Assembly (NCBI RefSeq): GCF_014257025.1
Contig: NZ_JACMSF010000008.1
Coordinates: forward strand, 1 to 64,000
Direction: 5' to 3'
From: Streptomyces cupreus
GTDB lineage: Bacteria; Actinomycetota; Actinomycetes; Streptomycetales; Streptomycetaceae
DNA length: 64,000 nt
Shown here: positions 26,028-37,721 of the stretch, in pieces
Numbering within the stretch: position 1 is the first letter of the stretch
How the letters are laid out: each line of letters begins with the position of its first letter
Made by a program: the position numbers and the translations under genes
Notes under the pieces: generated by a model
Seen by the model: the letters and a program-made list of their open reading frames with translations, nothing else
What the model was told of the DNA's origin: nothing
Database searches by the model: none

Positions 26028-26849
26028 TCAGGCGTCGCCCAGCCCGGCGAAGACGGCCCCCGCGTCCCTGAGCCGCGTGTGCAGCGCCCGGAACACCGCC
26101 GCCGACCGCACCCCCGGCCAGTCCTCGGGCAGCAGCCGGGCGGGCAGCCCCGGATCGACGTACGGCAGATGGCGCCAGGAGTCCAGGGCGAGGAGGTAGT
26201 CGCGGTAGGCCTCCTCGGGCGGGGTGTCCGACCGCTGCTCCCAGGCATGCAGCACGCGCGCGTGGCGGTCGAGGAACGCCTCGTGCTCCTTGGCGACGGC
26301 CGCCAGGTCCCACCAGCGGGTGACGGCCTCGACGGTCGGCGCGAAGCCGAGATGCTCCCCGCGGAAGAAGTCGACGTACGCCTCCAGGCGCAGCCGGGCC
26401 AGGGTGTGCCGGGTCTCCTCGTACAGCCGCGCGGGCGCGATCCACACGCCGGGCGCGGCGGTGCCGAAGCCGAGGCCCGCCAGCCGGGAGCGCAGGACGT
26501 GCCGCTTCTGCCGCTCCGACTCCGGTACGGAGAACACCGCCAGCACCCAGCCCTCCTCGTCGGGCGGCGTGGTCGCGTAGATGCGCCGGTCGCCGTCGTC
26601 GAGCAACTGGCGGGCGTCCGGGGAGAGTTCGTAGCCGGCCGCGCCCTCGGCGGTACGGGCCGGCACGAGCAGCCCGCGCCGTTTGAGCCGGGACACCGAC
26701 GAGCGCACCGAGGGAGCGTCCACGCCCACCGCGGCCAGCAGCCGGATGAGTTCGGCGACGGGCACCGGGCCGGGCACGAAGCGGCCGTAGGCGCCGTAGA
26801 GCGTGACGATCAGGGACCGTGGTGCATGCTGGTCGGACACGTTGATCAT
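26028..26849 (-). CDS. PaaX-family transcriptional regulator
   Basis: The 273-residue product has an N-terminal winged helix (SLIVTLYGAYGRFVPGPVPV, VGVDAPSVRSSVSRLKRRGLL), the central domain typical of PaaX (GWVLAVFSVPESERQKRHVLRSRL, FGTAAPGVWIAP) and a C-terminal PaaX domain (DSWRHLPYVDPGLPARLLPEDW). PaaX-type proteins repress aryl-CoA catabolic genes and are released by the CoA-thioester intermediate. It lies 15 bases after the CoA ligase stop and is probably cotranscribed, giving feedback control through the operators at 28522 and 20003. Confidence 0.88.
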   Translation of the reverse strand: MINVSDQHAPRSLIVTLYGAYGRFVPGPVPVAELIRLLAAVGVDAPSVRSSVSRLKRRGLLVPARTAEGAAGYELSPDARQLLDDGDRRIYATTPPDEEGWVLAVFSVPESERQKRHVLRSRLAGLGFGTAAPGVWIAPARLYEETRHTLARLRLEAYVDFFRGEHLGFAPTVEAVTRWWDLAAVAKEHEAFLDRHARVLHAWEQRSDTPPEEAYRDYLLALDSWRHLPYVDPGLPARLLPEDWPGVRSAAVFRALHTRLRDAGAVFAGLGDA

Positions 26850-26864
26850 CTTAGGTCGTCGGCA

Positions 26865-28469
26865 TCACTGCCGGTCACCCGCGGCGTCGGCCGCGAGACG
26901 CAGCTTGAACCGCTGGAGCTTACCGGTCGCCGTGCGCGGCAGGGCGTCGAGGAACACGATCTCGCGTGGGCACTTGTACGGCGCGAGTTCCGCCTTGACG
27001 AAGGCGCGCAGTGCCTCCGCGTCCCGGCGTGCGCCCGGCCTGAGCACGGCGAACGCCATCACGACCTGTCCGCGCGCCGCGTCGGGTCGGCCCACGACCG
27101 CCGTCTCCAGCACATCCGGGTGGCGCAGCAGCGCCTCCTCGACCTCGGGGCCCGCGATGTTGTACCCGGCCGAGATGATCATGTCGTCCGCGCGGGCGAC
27201 GTAGCGGAAGTAGCCGTCACTTTCCCGGACGTAGGTGTCGCCGGTGATGTTCCAGCCGTGGCGCACGTACTCGCGCTGCCGGGGGTCGGCGAGATAGCGG
27301 CAGCCGACCGGTCCGCGCACCGCGAGCAGCCCGGGCTCCCCGTCGGGCTTCTCCCGGCCGTCGGTGTCGACCACGCGCGCGTGCCAGCCGGGGACCGGCA
27401 CCCCGGTCGTACCGGGCCTGATGTGCTCGTCGGCGGCGGAGACGAAGATGTGCAGCAGCTCGGTGGCGCCGATGCCGTTGATGATGCGCAGCCCGGTCCG
27501 CTCGTGCCAGGCCCGCCAGGTGGCGGCGGGCAGGTTCTCGCCGGCCGAGACACAGCGGCGCAGCGAGGAGACGTCGTGCCCGTCGAGGTCGGCGAGCATC
27601 GCGCGATAGGCGGTCGGCGCGGTGAACAGCACCGTCACCCGGTGCTCGGCGATGGCGGGCAGCAACTGCCGGGGACCGGCCTGTTCGAGCAGGAGCGCGC
27701 TCGCCCCGGCCCGTAGCGGGAAGACCACGAGCCCGCCGAGCCCGAAGGTGAAGCCGAGCGGGGGACTGCCGGTGAAGACATCGCCCATATGGGGCTGGAG
27801 CACATATTTGGAGAAGGTGTCCGCTATCGCCAACACATCCCGGTGGAAGTGCATACAGCCCTTGGGCCGTCCGGTGGTGCCCGAGGTGAAGGCGATCAGC
27901 GCCACGTCGTCGCAGGCGGTGTCCACGGCGGTGTACGGCGTGCTCGGCGCCGCCCGGTTCAGCAAGTCGTCCGGGGCGTCACCGCCGTAGGTGGCGATCC
28001 GCAGCCCGGGTACCTCCGCCTTGGCGAGATCGTCGACGGCCCGGATGTCGCACAGCGCGTGGCTGACCTCGGCCATGTCGCACATCGTGCGCAGCTCGTG
28101 CGGGCGCTGCTGGGCCAGCACCGTCACGGCGACCGCGCCCGCCTTCAGCACCGCAAGCCAGCAGGCCGCGAGCCACGGGGTGGTGGGGCCGCGCAGCAGC
28201 ACCCGGTTGCCGGGGACGACCCCGAGGTCGTCGGTCAGCAGATGCGCGAGCCGGTCGACACGGGCGCGCAGCTCGCCGTAGGTCCAGCTGCGGCTGGAGG
28301 CGGTGTGGAAGGCCGGGCGGTCGTCCGGGGGACCGTGCAGCAGCTCGGCGGCGCAGTTCAGCCGTTCGGGGTAACGCAGCTCCGGCAGATCGAAGCTGAG
28401 CTCGGGCCATTGGTCGGACGGCGGGAGATGGTCCCGCGCGAAGGTGTCGAGATGCGCCGAGACGTTCAT
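26865..28469 (-). CDS. Aryl-CoA ligase (AMP-binding; benzoate/2-aminobenzoate-CoA ligase type)
   Basis: The 534-residue ANL-superfamily enzyme has AFTSGTTGRPKG (193-204), GIGATELLHIF, ARADDMIISAGYNI and the C-terminal catalytic Lys in RTATGKLQR. The closest family by appearance is the benzoate/anthranilate-CoA ligase branch. It would activate the aromatic acid for the monooxygenase/OYE fusion. ATG 28467-28469 lies 53 bases from the operator-like palindrome shared with the divergent acyl-CoA dehydrogenase gene. Confidence 0.85.
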   Translation of the reverse strand: MNVSAHLDTFARDHLPPSDQWPELSFDLPELRYPERLNCAAELLHGPPDDRPAFHTASSRSWTYGELRARVDRLAHLLTDDLGVVPGNRVLLRGPTTPWLAACWLAVLKAGAVAVTVLAQQRPHELRTMCDMAEVSHALCDIRAVDDLAKAEVPGLRIATYGGDAPDDLLNRAAPSTPYTAVDTACDDVALIAFTSGTTGRPKGCMHFHRDVLAIADTFSKYVLQPHMGDVFTGSPPLGFTFGLGGLVVFPLRAGASALLLEQAGPRQLLPAIAEHRVTVLFTAPTAYRAMLADLDGHDVSSLRRCVSAGENLPAATWRAWHERTGLRIINGIGATELLHIFVSAADEHIRPGTTGVPVPGWHARVVDTDGREKPDGEPGLLAVRGPVGCRYLADPRQREYVRHGWNITGDTYVRESDGYFRYVARADDMIISAGYNIAGPEVEEALLRHPDVLETAVVGRPDAARGQVVMAFAVLRPGARRDAEALRAFVKAELAPYKCPREIVFLDALPRTATGKLQRFKLRLAADAAGDRQ

Positions 28470-28521
28470 GGCGGTGCGCCCCCTTGCCTGGTGGGCTCCC
28501 TGGTGGGCTCGCTCGATGAGC

Positions 28522-28559
28522 GTATCGTGTTGGTGACGGCAGTCAACTGTGCGCGATAC
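28522..28559 (+). promoter_or_regulatory. Operator-like palindrome in the divergent CoA ligase / acyl-CoA dehydrogenase promoter
   Basis: GTATCG (28522-28527) and CGATAC (28554-28559) are exact inverted repeats around TGACGGCAGTCA (28534-28545), itself TGAC-GGCA-GTCA. It lies midway between the two divergent starts. The same blocks occur upstream of the enoyl-CoA hydratase operon. PaaX sites in other bacteria also contain GATTCG/CGAATC-like inverted repeats, so this is the best candidate operator for the regulator at 26028. Confidence 0.6.
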
Positions 28560-28614
28560 CGTCGAGGGAGTGGCTCTGCGGTCCCGTCGACAGCCGCGGG
28601 GAGAGAGGACGGCG

Positions 28615-29745
28615 ATGCCCGCATTCTCACTCGAACCGGAACAGACCGCCTGGTGTGCCGAACTGCGCCTGCTGGCCGCCGAGCGACTGCGCCCGCTCGC
28701 CGAGAAGGGTGAGCCCGGCCAGGTCAACCGCCCGCTGATCGCCGAACTGGGCCAACTGGGGCTCCTGCCACGCCTGTTCACCTCCGGCGCCCTGGACCTC
28801 TGCCTGATGCGCGAGTCCCTGGCCTACGCCTGTACGGAGGCGGAGACCGCGCTCGCCCTCCAGGGCCTCGGCGCCCACCCGGTCCACGCCCACGGCACCC
28901 CGGCCCAGCGCGCGCACTGGCTGCCGAGGGTCGGCGAGGGCACGGCGGTGGCCGCGTTCGCGCTCAGCGAGCCGGGAGCGGGCTCGGACGCGGCGGCGCT
29001 GTCCCTCGCCGCCGCCTCCGACGGCCCGTCCGCCTGGCGCCTCACCGGCGAGAAGTGCTGGATCTCCAACGCCCCCGACGCCGACTTCTACACCGTCTTC
29101 GCCCGTACGACCCCGGGCGCCGGATCCCGGGGAGTGACCGCGTTCCTGGTGCCGGCCGACCGCCCCGGCCTCACCGGCACCCCCCTCGACATGCTCTCCC
29201 CGCACGCCATCGGCACCCTGGCCTTCGACGCGGTCCCGGTGACGGCCGACGACGTCCTGGGCGAGCCCGACCGGGGGTTCCGAGTGGCGATGGGCACCCT
29301 GAACCTGTTCCGTCCCAGCGTCGGAGCCTTCGCGGTCGGCATGGCACAAGCGGCCCTGGACGCGGCCCTGACCCATTCCACCCGACGGGACGCGTTCGGC
29401 GGCAAGTTGAGGGACCTTCAGACGGTCGCCCACCAGGTCGCCGAGATGGCCCTGCGCACCGAGGCGGCCCGACTGATGGTGTACGCGGCGGCGACGGCGT
29501 ACGACGAAGGCGCCCCGGACGTCCCGAAGCGCGCCGCGATGGCGAAACTGCTCGCGACCGAGACGGCGCAGTACGTCGTGGACAAGGCCGTCCAGCTGCA
29601 CGGCGCCCGAGCCCTGCGCCGGGGCCACCTCCTGGAGCATCTGTACCGGGAGGTCCGTGCCCCACGGATCTACGAGGGCGCGAGCGAGGTCCAACGGGGC
29701 ATCATCGCCAAGGAGTTGTACGCCGACCTGGAGGCCCGTCAATGA
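28615..29745 (+). CDS. Acyl-CoA dehydrogenase family protein
   Basis: The 376-residue flavoprotein has FALSEPGAGSDAAAL and EKCWISNAPDADFYTVF (FAD/substrate loops), and RIYEGASEVQRGII with the catalytic-type Glu. It starts at ATG 28615 after GAGAGAGGA. It is divergent from the CoA ligase, and its stop overlaps the RidA start in ATGA. It probably oxidises a ring-opened or reduced CoA-ester in the same aromatic pathway; the substrate is not predictable. Confidence 0.87.
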   Translation: MPAFSLEPEQTAWCAELRLLAAERLRPLAEKGEPGQVNRPLIAELGQLGLLPRLFTSGALDLCLMRESLAYACTEAETALALQGLGAHPVHAHGTPAQRAHWLPRVGEGTAVAAFALSEPGAGSDAAALSLAAASDGPSAWRLTGEKCWISNAPDADFYTVFARTTPGAGSRGVTAFLVPADRPGLTGTPLDMLSPHAIGTLAFDAVPVTADDVLGEPDRGFRVAMGTLNLFRPSVGAFAVGMAQAALDAALTHSTRRDAFGGKLRDLQTVAHQVAEMALRTEAARLMVYAAATAYDEGAPDVPKRAAMAKLLATETAQYVVDKAVQLHGARALRRGHLLEHLYREVRAPRIYEGASEVQRGIIAKELYADLEARQ

Positions 29746-30140
29746 CAGCGGACCGAATCAACCCGCCCGAGCTGTCCCCGCCCACGGGCTTCTCCCACGC
29801 GGTGGTGGCCACGGGCACCCGGCTGGTGTTCCTGGCGGGCCAGACGGCCCTGGACACCGACGGCAAGATCGAGGGCGACACGCTCCCGGACCAGTTCGAG
29901 AAGGCGCTGGGCAATCTGCTGGCGGCCCTGCGGGCGGCGGGCGGCACCCCGGCGGACCTGGCACGGGTCACGGTGTACGCGACGGACATCGAGGAGTACC
30001 GCGCGCACGCCCCTGAACTGGGCGGTATCTGGCGGCGGCTGGCGGGACGGGACTACCCGGCGATGGCGGTGGTGGAGGTCGTACGACTGTGGGACGACCA
30101 GGCGATGGTAGAGCTGGACGGCTTCGCGGTGCTGCCGTAG
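29742..30140 (+). CDS. RidA/YjgF-family enamine/imine deaminase
   Basis: The 132-residue RidA-like protein has FSHAVVATGTRLVFLAGQTALD, DQFEKALGNLLAALRAAGGT and VTVYATDIEEY. Members hydrolyse reactive enamines and imines. Its translational coupling to the acyl-CoA dehydrogenase suggests it handles an amino/imino intermediate, which supports an aminobenzoyl-CoA substrate for the pathway. The conserved Arg found near the end of deaminase-active members appears as VEVVRLW. Confidence 0.8.
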   Translation: MTADRINPPELSPPTGFSHAVVATGTRLVFLAGQTALDTDGKIEGDTLPDQFEKALGNLLAALRAAGGTPADLARVTVYATDIEEYRAHAPELGGIWRRLAGRDYPAMAVVEVVRLWDDQAMVELDGFAVLP

Positions 30141-30149
30141 GGCACGTGA

Positions 30150-30755
<606 letters not shown>

Positions 30756-30837
30756 CCCCACCGGGCCCGGGGGGCGTCAGTGCACGTGCGGCCCCCGGTC
30801 ATCTGCGGCTTCCCGCGCGGTACGAGGCAGCGCCGTC

Positions 30838-30945
30838 GTGACGAACTGGAGCTGGACCGGCTGGACGATCGCCGGCGTCCTGACGGTCGTACTTCTCAAG
30901 GCCGCGCTTGTGGGCGGCTTCGCCCTACGTCGGAGGAGCCGGTGA
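30838..30945 (+). CDS. Predicted 35-residue single-helix membrane peptide
   Basis: GTG 30838 follows GAGG by about ten bases and encodes TNWSWTGWTIAGVLTVVLLK then AALVGGFALRRRSR and a stop. The Trp-rich start, one hydrophobic helix and terminal Arg cluster fit a small integral membrane protein with a cytoplasmic C-terminus. No homologue is recalled. It lies between the DUF6299-like gene and the convergent DUF305 gene. Confidence 0.4.
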   Translation: MTNWSWTGWTIAGVLTVVLLKAALVGGFALRRRSR

Positions 30946-30999
30946 GCCCGTCCGGGCTCCGCGCGCGTGCGAGAACGCGACGGAGCCCGGACTACCGCC

Positions 31000-31629
31000 C
31001 TACGAGAGCCGGTCGACGATGGCCTGAAGCTGCTCGACCTCCGCGGACTGGCCCTTGACGATGGTGTCGGCCATCTTCTTGGCGTCGGCGTACTCGCCGT
31101 CCTTCTGCTCGTCCTCGGCCATGCTGATCGCGCCGTTGTGGTGCTCGATCATCAGCTCGGCGAAGGCCTTGTCGAACGCGGTGCCCTTGAGGGCCTTGAG
31201 CCCTGCCATGTCCGTGTCGGACATCATGCCGTCACCGCCGTGGCCCGAGCCGTGGTCCATCCCCGGCATCGAGTCCGCCGCCGTCGGCCGCTTCCAGGAC
31301 TCCAGCCAGCCCTTCATCGTCCTGATCTCGGGGTCCTGGGCCCGCTCGATCTGCCCGGCGAGCTCCTTGACCTCCGCGTCGGAGGCCCGTCCGTCGGCCA
31401 GCTGCGCCATCTCCAGGGCCTGTTCGTGGTGCGGGATCATCATCTGGGCGAAGGCGACGTCCGCGTCGTTGAAGGCATCGGCCTCGGCTTCGGCTTGGTC
31501 CTCGGCCGACTTCGACGCCGAGCTGCCGTGCTCCGTGCCGTCCGTGTGGTCGTCCCCGCAGGCCGCGAGGAACAGGGCGCCGACGGCGGCGAGGCTCGCG
31601 GCGGCGAGGCCGCGCTTGATTGCAGTCAT
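31000..31629 (-). CDS. DUF305 lipoprotein, His/Met-rich
   Basis: The 209-residue product has a lipoprotein signal (KRGLAAASLAAVGALFLAAC, Cys24) and two DUF305 repeats with FAQMMIPHHEQALEMA and FAELMIEHHNGAISMA. A His/Met-rich linker (PGMDHGSGHGGDGMMSD) joins them. This suggests metal, possibly copper, binding at the outer face of the membrane. It is followed upstream by a DUF6153 gene on the same strand, a frequent partner. Start at 31629 chosen for the signal peptide. Confidence 0.85.
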   Translation of the reverse strand: MTAIKRGLAAASLAAVGALFLAACGDDHTDGTEHGSSASKSAEDQAEAEADAFNDADVAFAQMMIPHHEQALEMAQLADGRASDAEVKELAGQIERAQDPEIRTMKGWLESWKRPTAADSMPGMDHGSGHGGDGMMSDTDMAGLKALKGTAFDKAFAELMIEHHNGAISMAEDEQKDGEYADAKKMADTIVKGQSAEVEQLQAIVDRLS

Positions 31630-31704
31630 GGGTGATCTCACCTTGTGTGTCGTTCCGTTCTTGGGCATGCCGAGTCACGGGCTCACGCCCGTGGAGGATT
31701 CGGC

Positions 31705-32094
31705 CTATTGCCGCAGAACCGACAGTCGGTTGAGATCGGGCCCGCGCGGCGGGGGATTGGGCCGCCCGACAGCGGCGACCTGGGCGAGCAGCCGGGCCAG
31801 CCAGTCCCGGTGCCGGGTGAACGCCGACTTCAGCAGCGCGGCGAGCACCCAGGCGCCGAAGAGCACGGCCACGCACAGCGAGGCCATGTCCATCGGCATG
31901 GCGGGCTCATGGGTGGACGAGCCGTCCGCCGGGTGGTCCATGGGCGCCGCGTGGGACGCGGTCCGCATCCCGGAATGGGAGGAGTCCTCGGGATGCCCCA
32001 CGGTATGCATCACGAACACCCCGAGCGCGAGCACGACGACGAGCAGAAACTGCCCGAGGGCACCTCCTGCTCGTACGTACCTGCTTGCTCGCAT
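31705..32094 (-). CDS. DUF6153-like membrane protein
   Basis: The 129-residue protein has two membrane helices (LGQFLLVVVLALGVFVMHTV and ASLCVAVLFGAWVLAALLK) separated by a His/Met-rich outside loop (GHPEDSSHSGMRTASHAAPM, DHPADGSSTHEPAMPMDM). The loop composition parallels the DUF305 neighbour and suggests shared metal handling. A 75-base gap to the DUF305 gene allows a joint transcript. Confidence 0.75.
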   Translation of the reverse strand: MRASRYVRAGGALGQFLLVVVLALGVFVMHTVGHPEDSSHSGMRTASHAAPMDHPADGSSTHEPAMPMDMASLCVAVLFGAWVLAALLKSAFTRHRDWLARLLAQVAAVGRPNPPPRGPDLNRLSVLRQ

Positions 32095-32125
32095 GGTCCG
32101 ACACTACCGAATGCGGACCCGGACC

Positions 32126-33655
32126 TCAGATGTCCCGGAAGATCTCGATCTGCGCGCCGATCGAGTTGAGACGCTCCGCCAGATCCTCGTAGCCGCGGTT
32201 GATGACATAGACGTTGCGGAGCACGGACGTGCCCTCCGCCGCCATCATCGCCAGCAGGACGACCACCGCGGGGCGCAGGGCCGGCGGGCACATCATCTCG
32301 GCGGCGCGCCAGCGGGTGGGGCCCTCGACCAGGACGCGGTGCGGGTCCAGCAACTGGAGGCGGCCGCCGAGTCGGTTGAGGTCGGTCAGGTAGATCGCGC
32401 GGTTGTCGTAGACCCAGTCGTGGATCAGCGTCTTGCCGGACGCCACGGCGGCGATGGCCGCGAAGAACGGGACGTTGTCGATGTTCAGACCGGGGAACGG
32501 CATCGGGTGGATCTTGTCTATCGGCGCCTCCAGCTTGGAGGGCCGGACGGTCAGGTCCACCAGGCGCGTGCGGCCGTTGTCCGCGAAGTACTCGGGCGTA
32601 CGGTCATGGTCGAGGCCCATCTCCTCCAGGACCGCGAGCTCGATCTCCAGGAACTCGATGGGCACCCGGCGCACCGTCAGCTCCGACTCCGTCACCACCG
32701 CGGCCGCCAGCAGGCTCATCGCCTCGACCGGGTCCTCGGAGGGGGAGTAGTCGACGTCGACGTCGATGGTCGGCACGCCGTGCACGGTGAGCGTGGTGGT
32801 GCCGACGCCCTCGACCTTGACGCCGAGCGCCTCCAGGAAGAAGCACAGGTCCTGGACCATGTAGTTGGAGGAGGCGTTGCGGATCGTCGTCACGCCGTCG
32901 TGGCGGGCGGCCGCCAAAAGCGCGTTCTCGGTGACCGTGTCCCCGCGCTCGGTCAGCACGATCGGGTGGTCCGGGGAGATCGACCGGTCAACCTGGGCGT
33001 GGTAAAGGCCCTCGGTGGCCGCGATGTCAAGCCCGAACCGGCGCAGCGCGATCATGTGCGGCTCGATGGTGCGCGTACCGAGGTCGCAGCCGCCGGCGTA
33101 GGGCAGCTTGAAGGCGTCCATACGGTGCAGCAGCGGGCCGAGGAACATGATGATGGAGCGGGTGCGGACGGCGGCCTCGGCGTCTATGGCGCCCATGTCC
33201 AGCTCGGCCGGGGGCACCAGTTCCAGGTCGACGCCGTCGTTGATCCAGCGCGTGCGCACGCCGATGGACTGGAGCACCTCCAGCAGACGGTAGACCTCCT
33301 CGATGCGGGCGACCCGGCGCAGCACCGTGCGCCCCTTGTTGAGCAGTGAGGCGCACAGCAGGGCCACGCACGCGTTCTTGCTCGTCTTCACATCGATCGC
33401 GCCGGACAGCCGACGGCCGCCCACCACCCTCAGATGCATCGGGCCCGCGTAGCCCAGGGAGACGATTTCGCTGTCCAGGGCTTCACCGATTCGGGCTATC
33501 ATCTCAAGGCTGATGTTCTGGTTGCCGCGCTCGATCCGATTGACAGCGCTCTGACTGGTGCCGAGCGCCTCGGCCAGCTGCGTCTGTGTCCAGCCACGGT
33601 GTTGCCGGGCGTCACGGATGAGCTTGCCGATGCGTACGAGGTAGTCGTCTGCCAT
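32126..33655 (-). CDS. murA: UDP-N-acetylglucosamine 1-carboxyvinyltransferase with N-terminal XRE-type HTH
   Basis: The 509-residue product has residues 5-65 forming a Cro/C1-type helix-turn-helix (IRDARQHRGWTQTQLAEALG, TSQSAVNRIERGNQNIS). The rest (72-509) is an EPSP-synthase-fold MurA (KTSKNACVALLCASLLNKG), with the fosfomycin-reactive active-site Cys preserved in YAGGCDLGTRTIEPH. MurA commits UDP-GlcNAc to peptidoglycan synthesis. The HTH fusion, known in actinomycetes as the second MurA, suggests direct DNA binding or a regulatory role. A palindrome lies just upstream of the start. Confidence 0.9.
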   Translation of the reverse strand: MADDYLVRIGKLIRDARQHRGWTQTQLAEALGTSQSAVNRIERGNQNISLEMIARIGEALDSEIVSLGYAGPMHLRVVGGRRLSGAIDVKTSKNACVALLCASLLNKGRTVLRRVARIEEVYRLLEVLQSIGVRTRWINDGVDLELVPPAELDMGAIDAEAAVRTRSIIMFLGPLLHRMDAFKLPYAGGCDLGTRTIEPHMIALRRFGLDIAATEGLYHAQVDRSISPDHPIVLTERGDTVTENALLAAARHDGVTTIRNASSNYMVQDLCFFLEALGVKVEGVGTTTLTVHGVPTIDVDVDYSPSEDPVEAMSLLAAAVVTESELTVRRVPIEFLEIELAVLEEMGLDHDRTPEYFADNGRTRLVDLTVRPSKLEAPIDKIHPMPFPGLNIDNVPFFAAIAAVASGKTLIHDWVYDNRAIYLTDLNRLGGRLQLLDPHRVLVEGPTRWRAAEMMCPPALRPAVVVLLAMMAAEGTSVLRNVYVINRGYEDLAERLNSIGAQIEIFRDI

Positions 33656-33955
33656 GAGGTTGAGGCTATCTCAGATATGAGATGGCGCCTCCCGGGGGGT
33701 CCATTCGGGTGACGGGGTGTCAACGCCGCCTGGCGGTACGGGTTCGACGCCACCCGAAAGGTCCGGGCAAATCCACCGATGTCGTACGACGTCCGGTGCT
33801 GCTGTGCGTGCGCCGCGGCCCGTGCCTGCCACCGGTGGTGAGGGACCAGGAGCGCCGGTTGATGTTCAGCCGAACCCCGGGCAGGATTCGGAAACTCTTG
33901 CGAAAAGTGAGGGGCATGGGTGCCTCCCGTAGCAGGTCGTCCGGTTACCTTTCGG
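33656..33955. other. Intergenic region downstream of the 33956 gene and upstream of murA
   Basis: This is about 300 bases without a credible gene. It holds the murA promoter side, with the inverted repeat at 33669-33684. No clear hairpin terminator is seen for the minus-strand gene ending at 33956, which may read through into murA. Confidence 0.4.
33669..33684. promoter_or_regulatory. Inverted repeat just upstream of HTH-murA
   Basis: ATCTCA-GATA-TGAGAT, six-base arms with a four-base spacer, lies 14-29 bases before the murA ATG. XRE-type HTH proteins commonly autoregulate through short palindromes, so this may be the binding site of the HTH domain fused to MurA. Confidence 0.4.
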
Positions 33956-34654
33956 CTACCCCGACCTGGCGAACTGATGGCAGAACTCCACCGGTTCGTC
34001 GAAGGTGACGGCGGCTATGGGGGCGCCGGTGACGACGTACGAGTGCCGTGACACCCTGCCGTCCTCCGTCCGCAACTCCAACAGTCCTGATTCCGGGCAC
34101 CGCCAGGTCAGCCGCGTGATGCACTCGCCGAGGGCGTTCGTCAGATTGGTCCACCCCTGGCCGTTGGCGCGCAACTCGAACTCCGAGCACTCCATCACGC
34201 CGTAGTCGAAGGGGATGCTGCTCCAGTACCCGATGAGCGCCTCGTCCAGGCCGGTGCGCGGATCGGTGGCGTCCTCCTCCGCGATCCGGCGCTGGGTGGC
34301 GATCTCGGGCCCGCCCAGGTCCACCACGCGGGTGCCGTGCAGGGCGACGCCCAGATCGCGGAACTCGACGCCGACGTAGGGGATGCCGTCCCGGGTGACC
34401 GGGTGGATGTGGACGGCGCGCACGTCGAGTCCCTCGGGGAAGCCCTCGTAGTGCGCGCACACCGCGTGCCGGAGTGCGGTGAACAGGTCGGGGAGGTGGG
34501 TGGCCGTCCAGACGGCGCGTGCCAGGTCGGCGTCGGTCAGCAGGGGGCAGCGCAGCGGGGCGCGCCCGGGACGCAGACGCGTCCATGTGGTCGACGGCAG
34601 CGGTACCCATTTTGTCCAGCCGCCCGCATGCCGGTGGAAATCGCCTCGCTTCAT
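33956..34654 (-). CDS. Hypothetical protein (232 aa)
   Basis: The 232-residue cytosolic protein contains DLFTALRHAVCAHYEGFPEG, VHIHPVTRDGIPYVGVEFRDLGVAL, DEALIGYWSSIPFDYGVMEC and LEFCHQF-like C-terminal VEFCHQFARSG. There is no signal peptide or membrane helix. It looks like a complete folded protein found in several Streptomyces, but I recognise no named domain. It diverges from aconitase and shares the 207-base intergenic region that holds the palindrome and iron-box-like site. Confidence 0.6.
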   Translation of the reverse strand: MKRGDFHRHAGGWTKWVPLPSTTWTRLRPGRAPLRCPLLTDADLARAVWTATHLPDLFTALRHAVCAHYEGFPEGLDVRAVHIHPVTRDGIPYVGVEFRDLGVALHGTRVVDLGGPEIATQRRIAEEDATDPRTGLDEALIGYWSSIPFDYGVMECSEFELRANGQGWTNLTNALGECITRLTWRCPESGLLELRTEDGRVSRHSYVVTGAPIAAVTFDEPVEFCHQFARSG

Positions 34655-34715
34655 GGTTGAAGAAGAACATCACAGGGAGGCCGGGCATGACCATCCCGGC
34701 CCCATGTACTAGAGT

Positions 34716-34733
34716 TATCTCGACATCGAGATA
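34716..34733. promoter_or_regulatory. 18-bp palindrome upstream of aconitase (TamR/MarR-type candidate)
   Basis: TATCTCGACATCGAGATA has perfect eight-base arms around CA. From memory, the MarR-family regulator TamR of S. coelicolor binds upstream of the aconitase gene at closely related inverted repeats and responds to citrate/trans-aconitate. The site is 129 bases before the acnA start and 62 bases from the divergent gene. Confidence 0.5.
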
Positions 34734-34770
34734 TCTGCCGAGGCGTACCGCAGCCGCCATCTAGTAAGGG

Positions 34771-37576
<2,806 letters not shown>

Positions 37577-37596
37577 GCGGTACGGCACGGCGGTTG

Positions 37597-37630
37597 AGGG
37601 CCGCATCCCCGTCGACGGGGGTGCGGCCCT
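37597..37630 (+). terminator. Terminator after acnA
   Basis: AGGGCCGCA (37597-37605) pairs with TGCGGCCCT (37622-37630), with an inner CCCCGTCGACGGGG hairpin, followed by TCG. It lies 20 bases past the acnA stop. Confidence 0.8.
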
Positions 37631-37721
37631 TCGCCGATTCCGGAGCCGGACCCTCCCAGGTCATCACCCACCCTCAGGTGAAACACAGGATTCCCTCAGC
37701 GGGCGGGGACAGGATCGAGAC

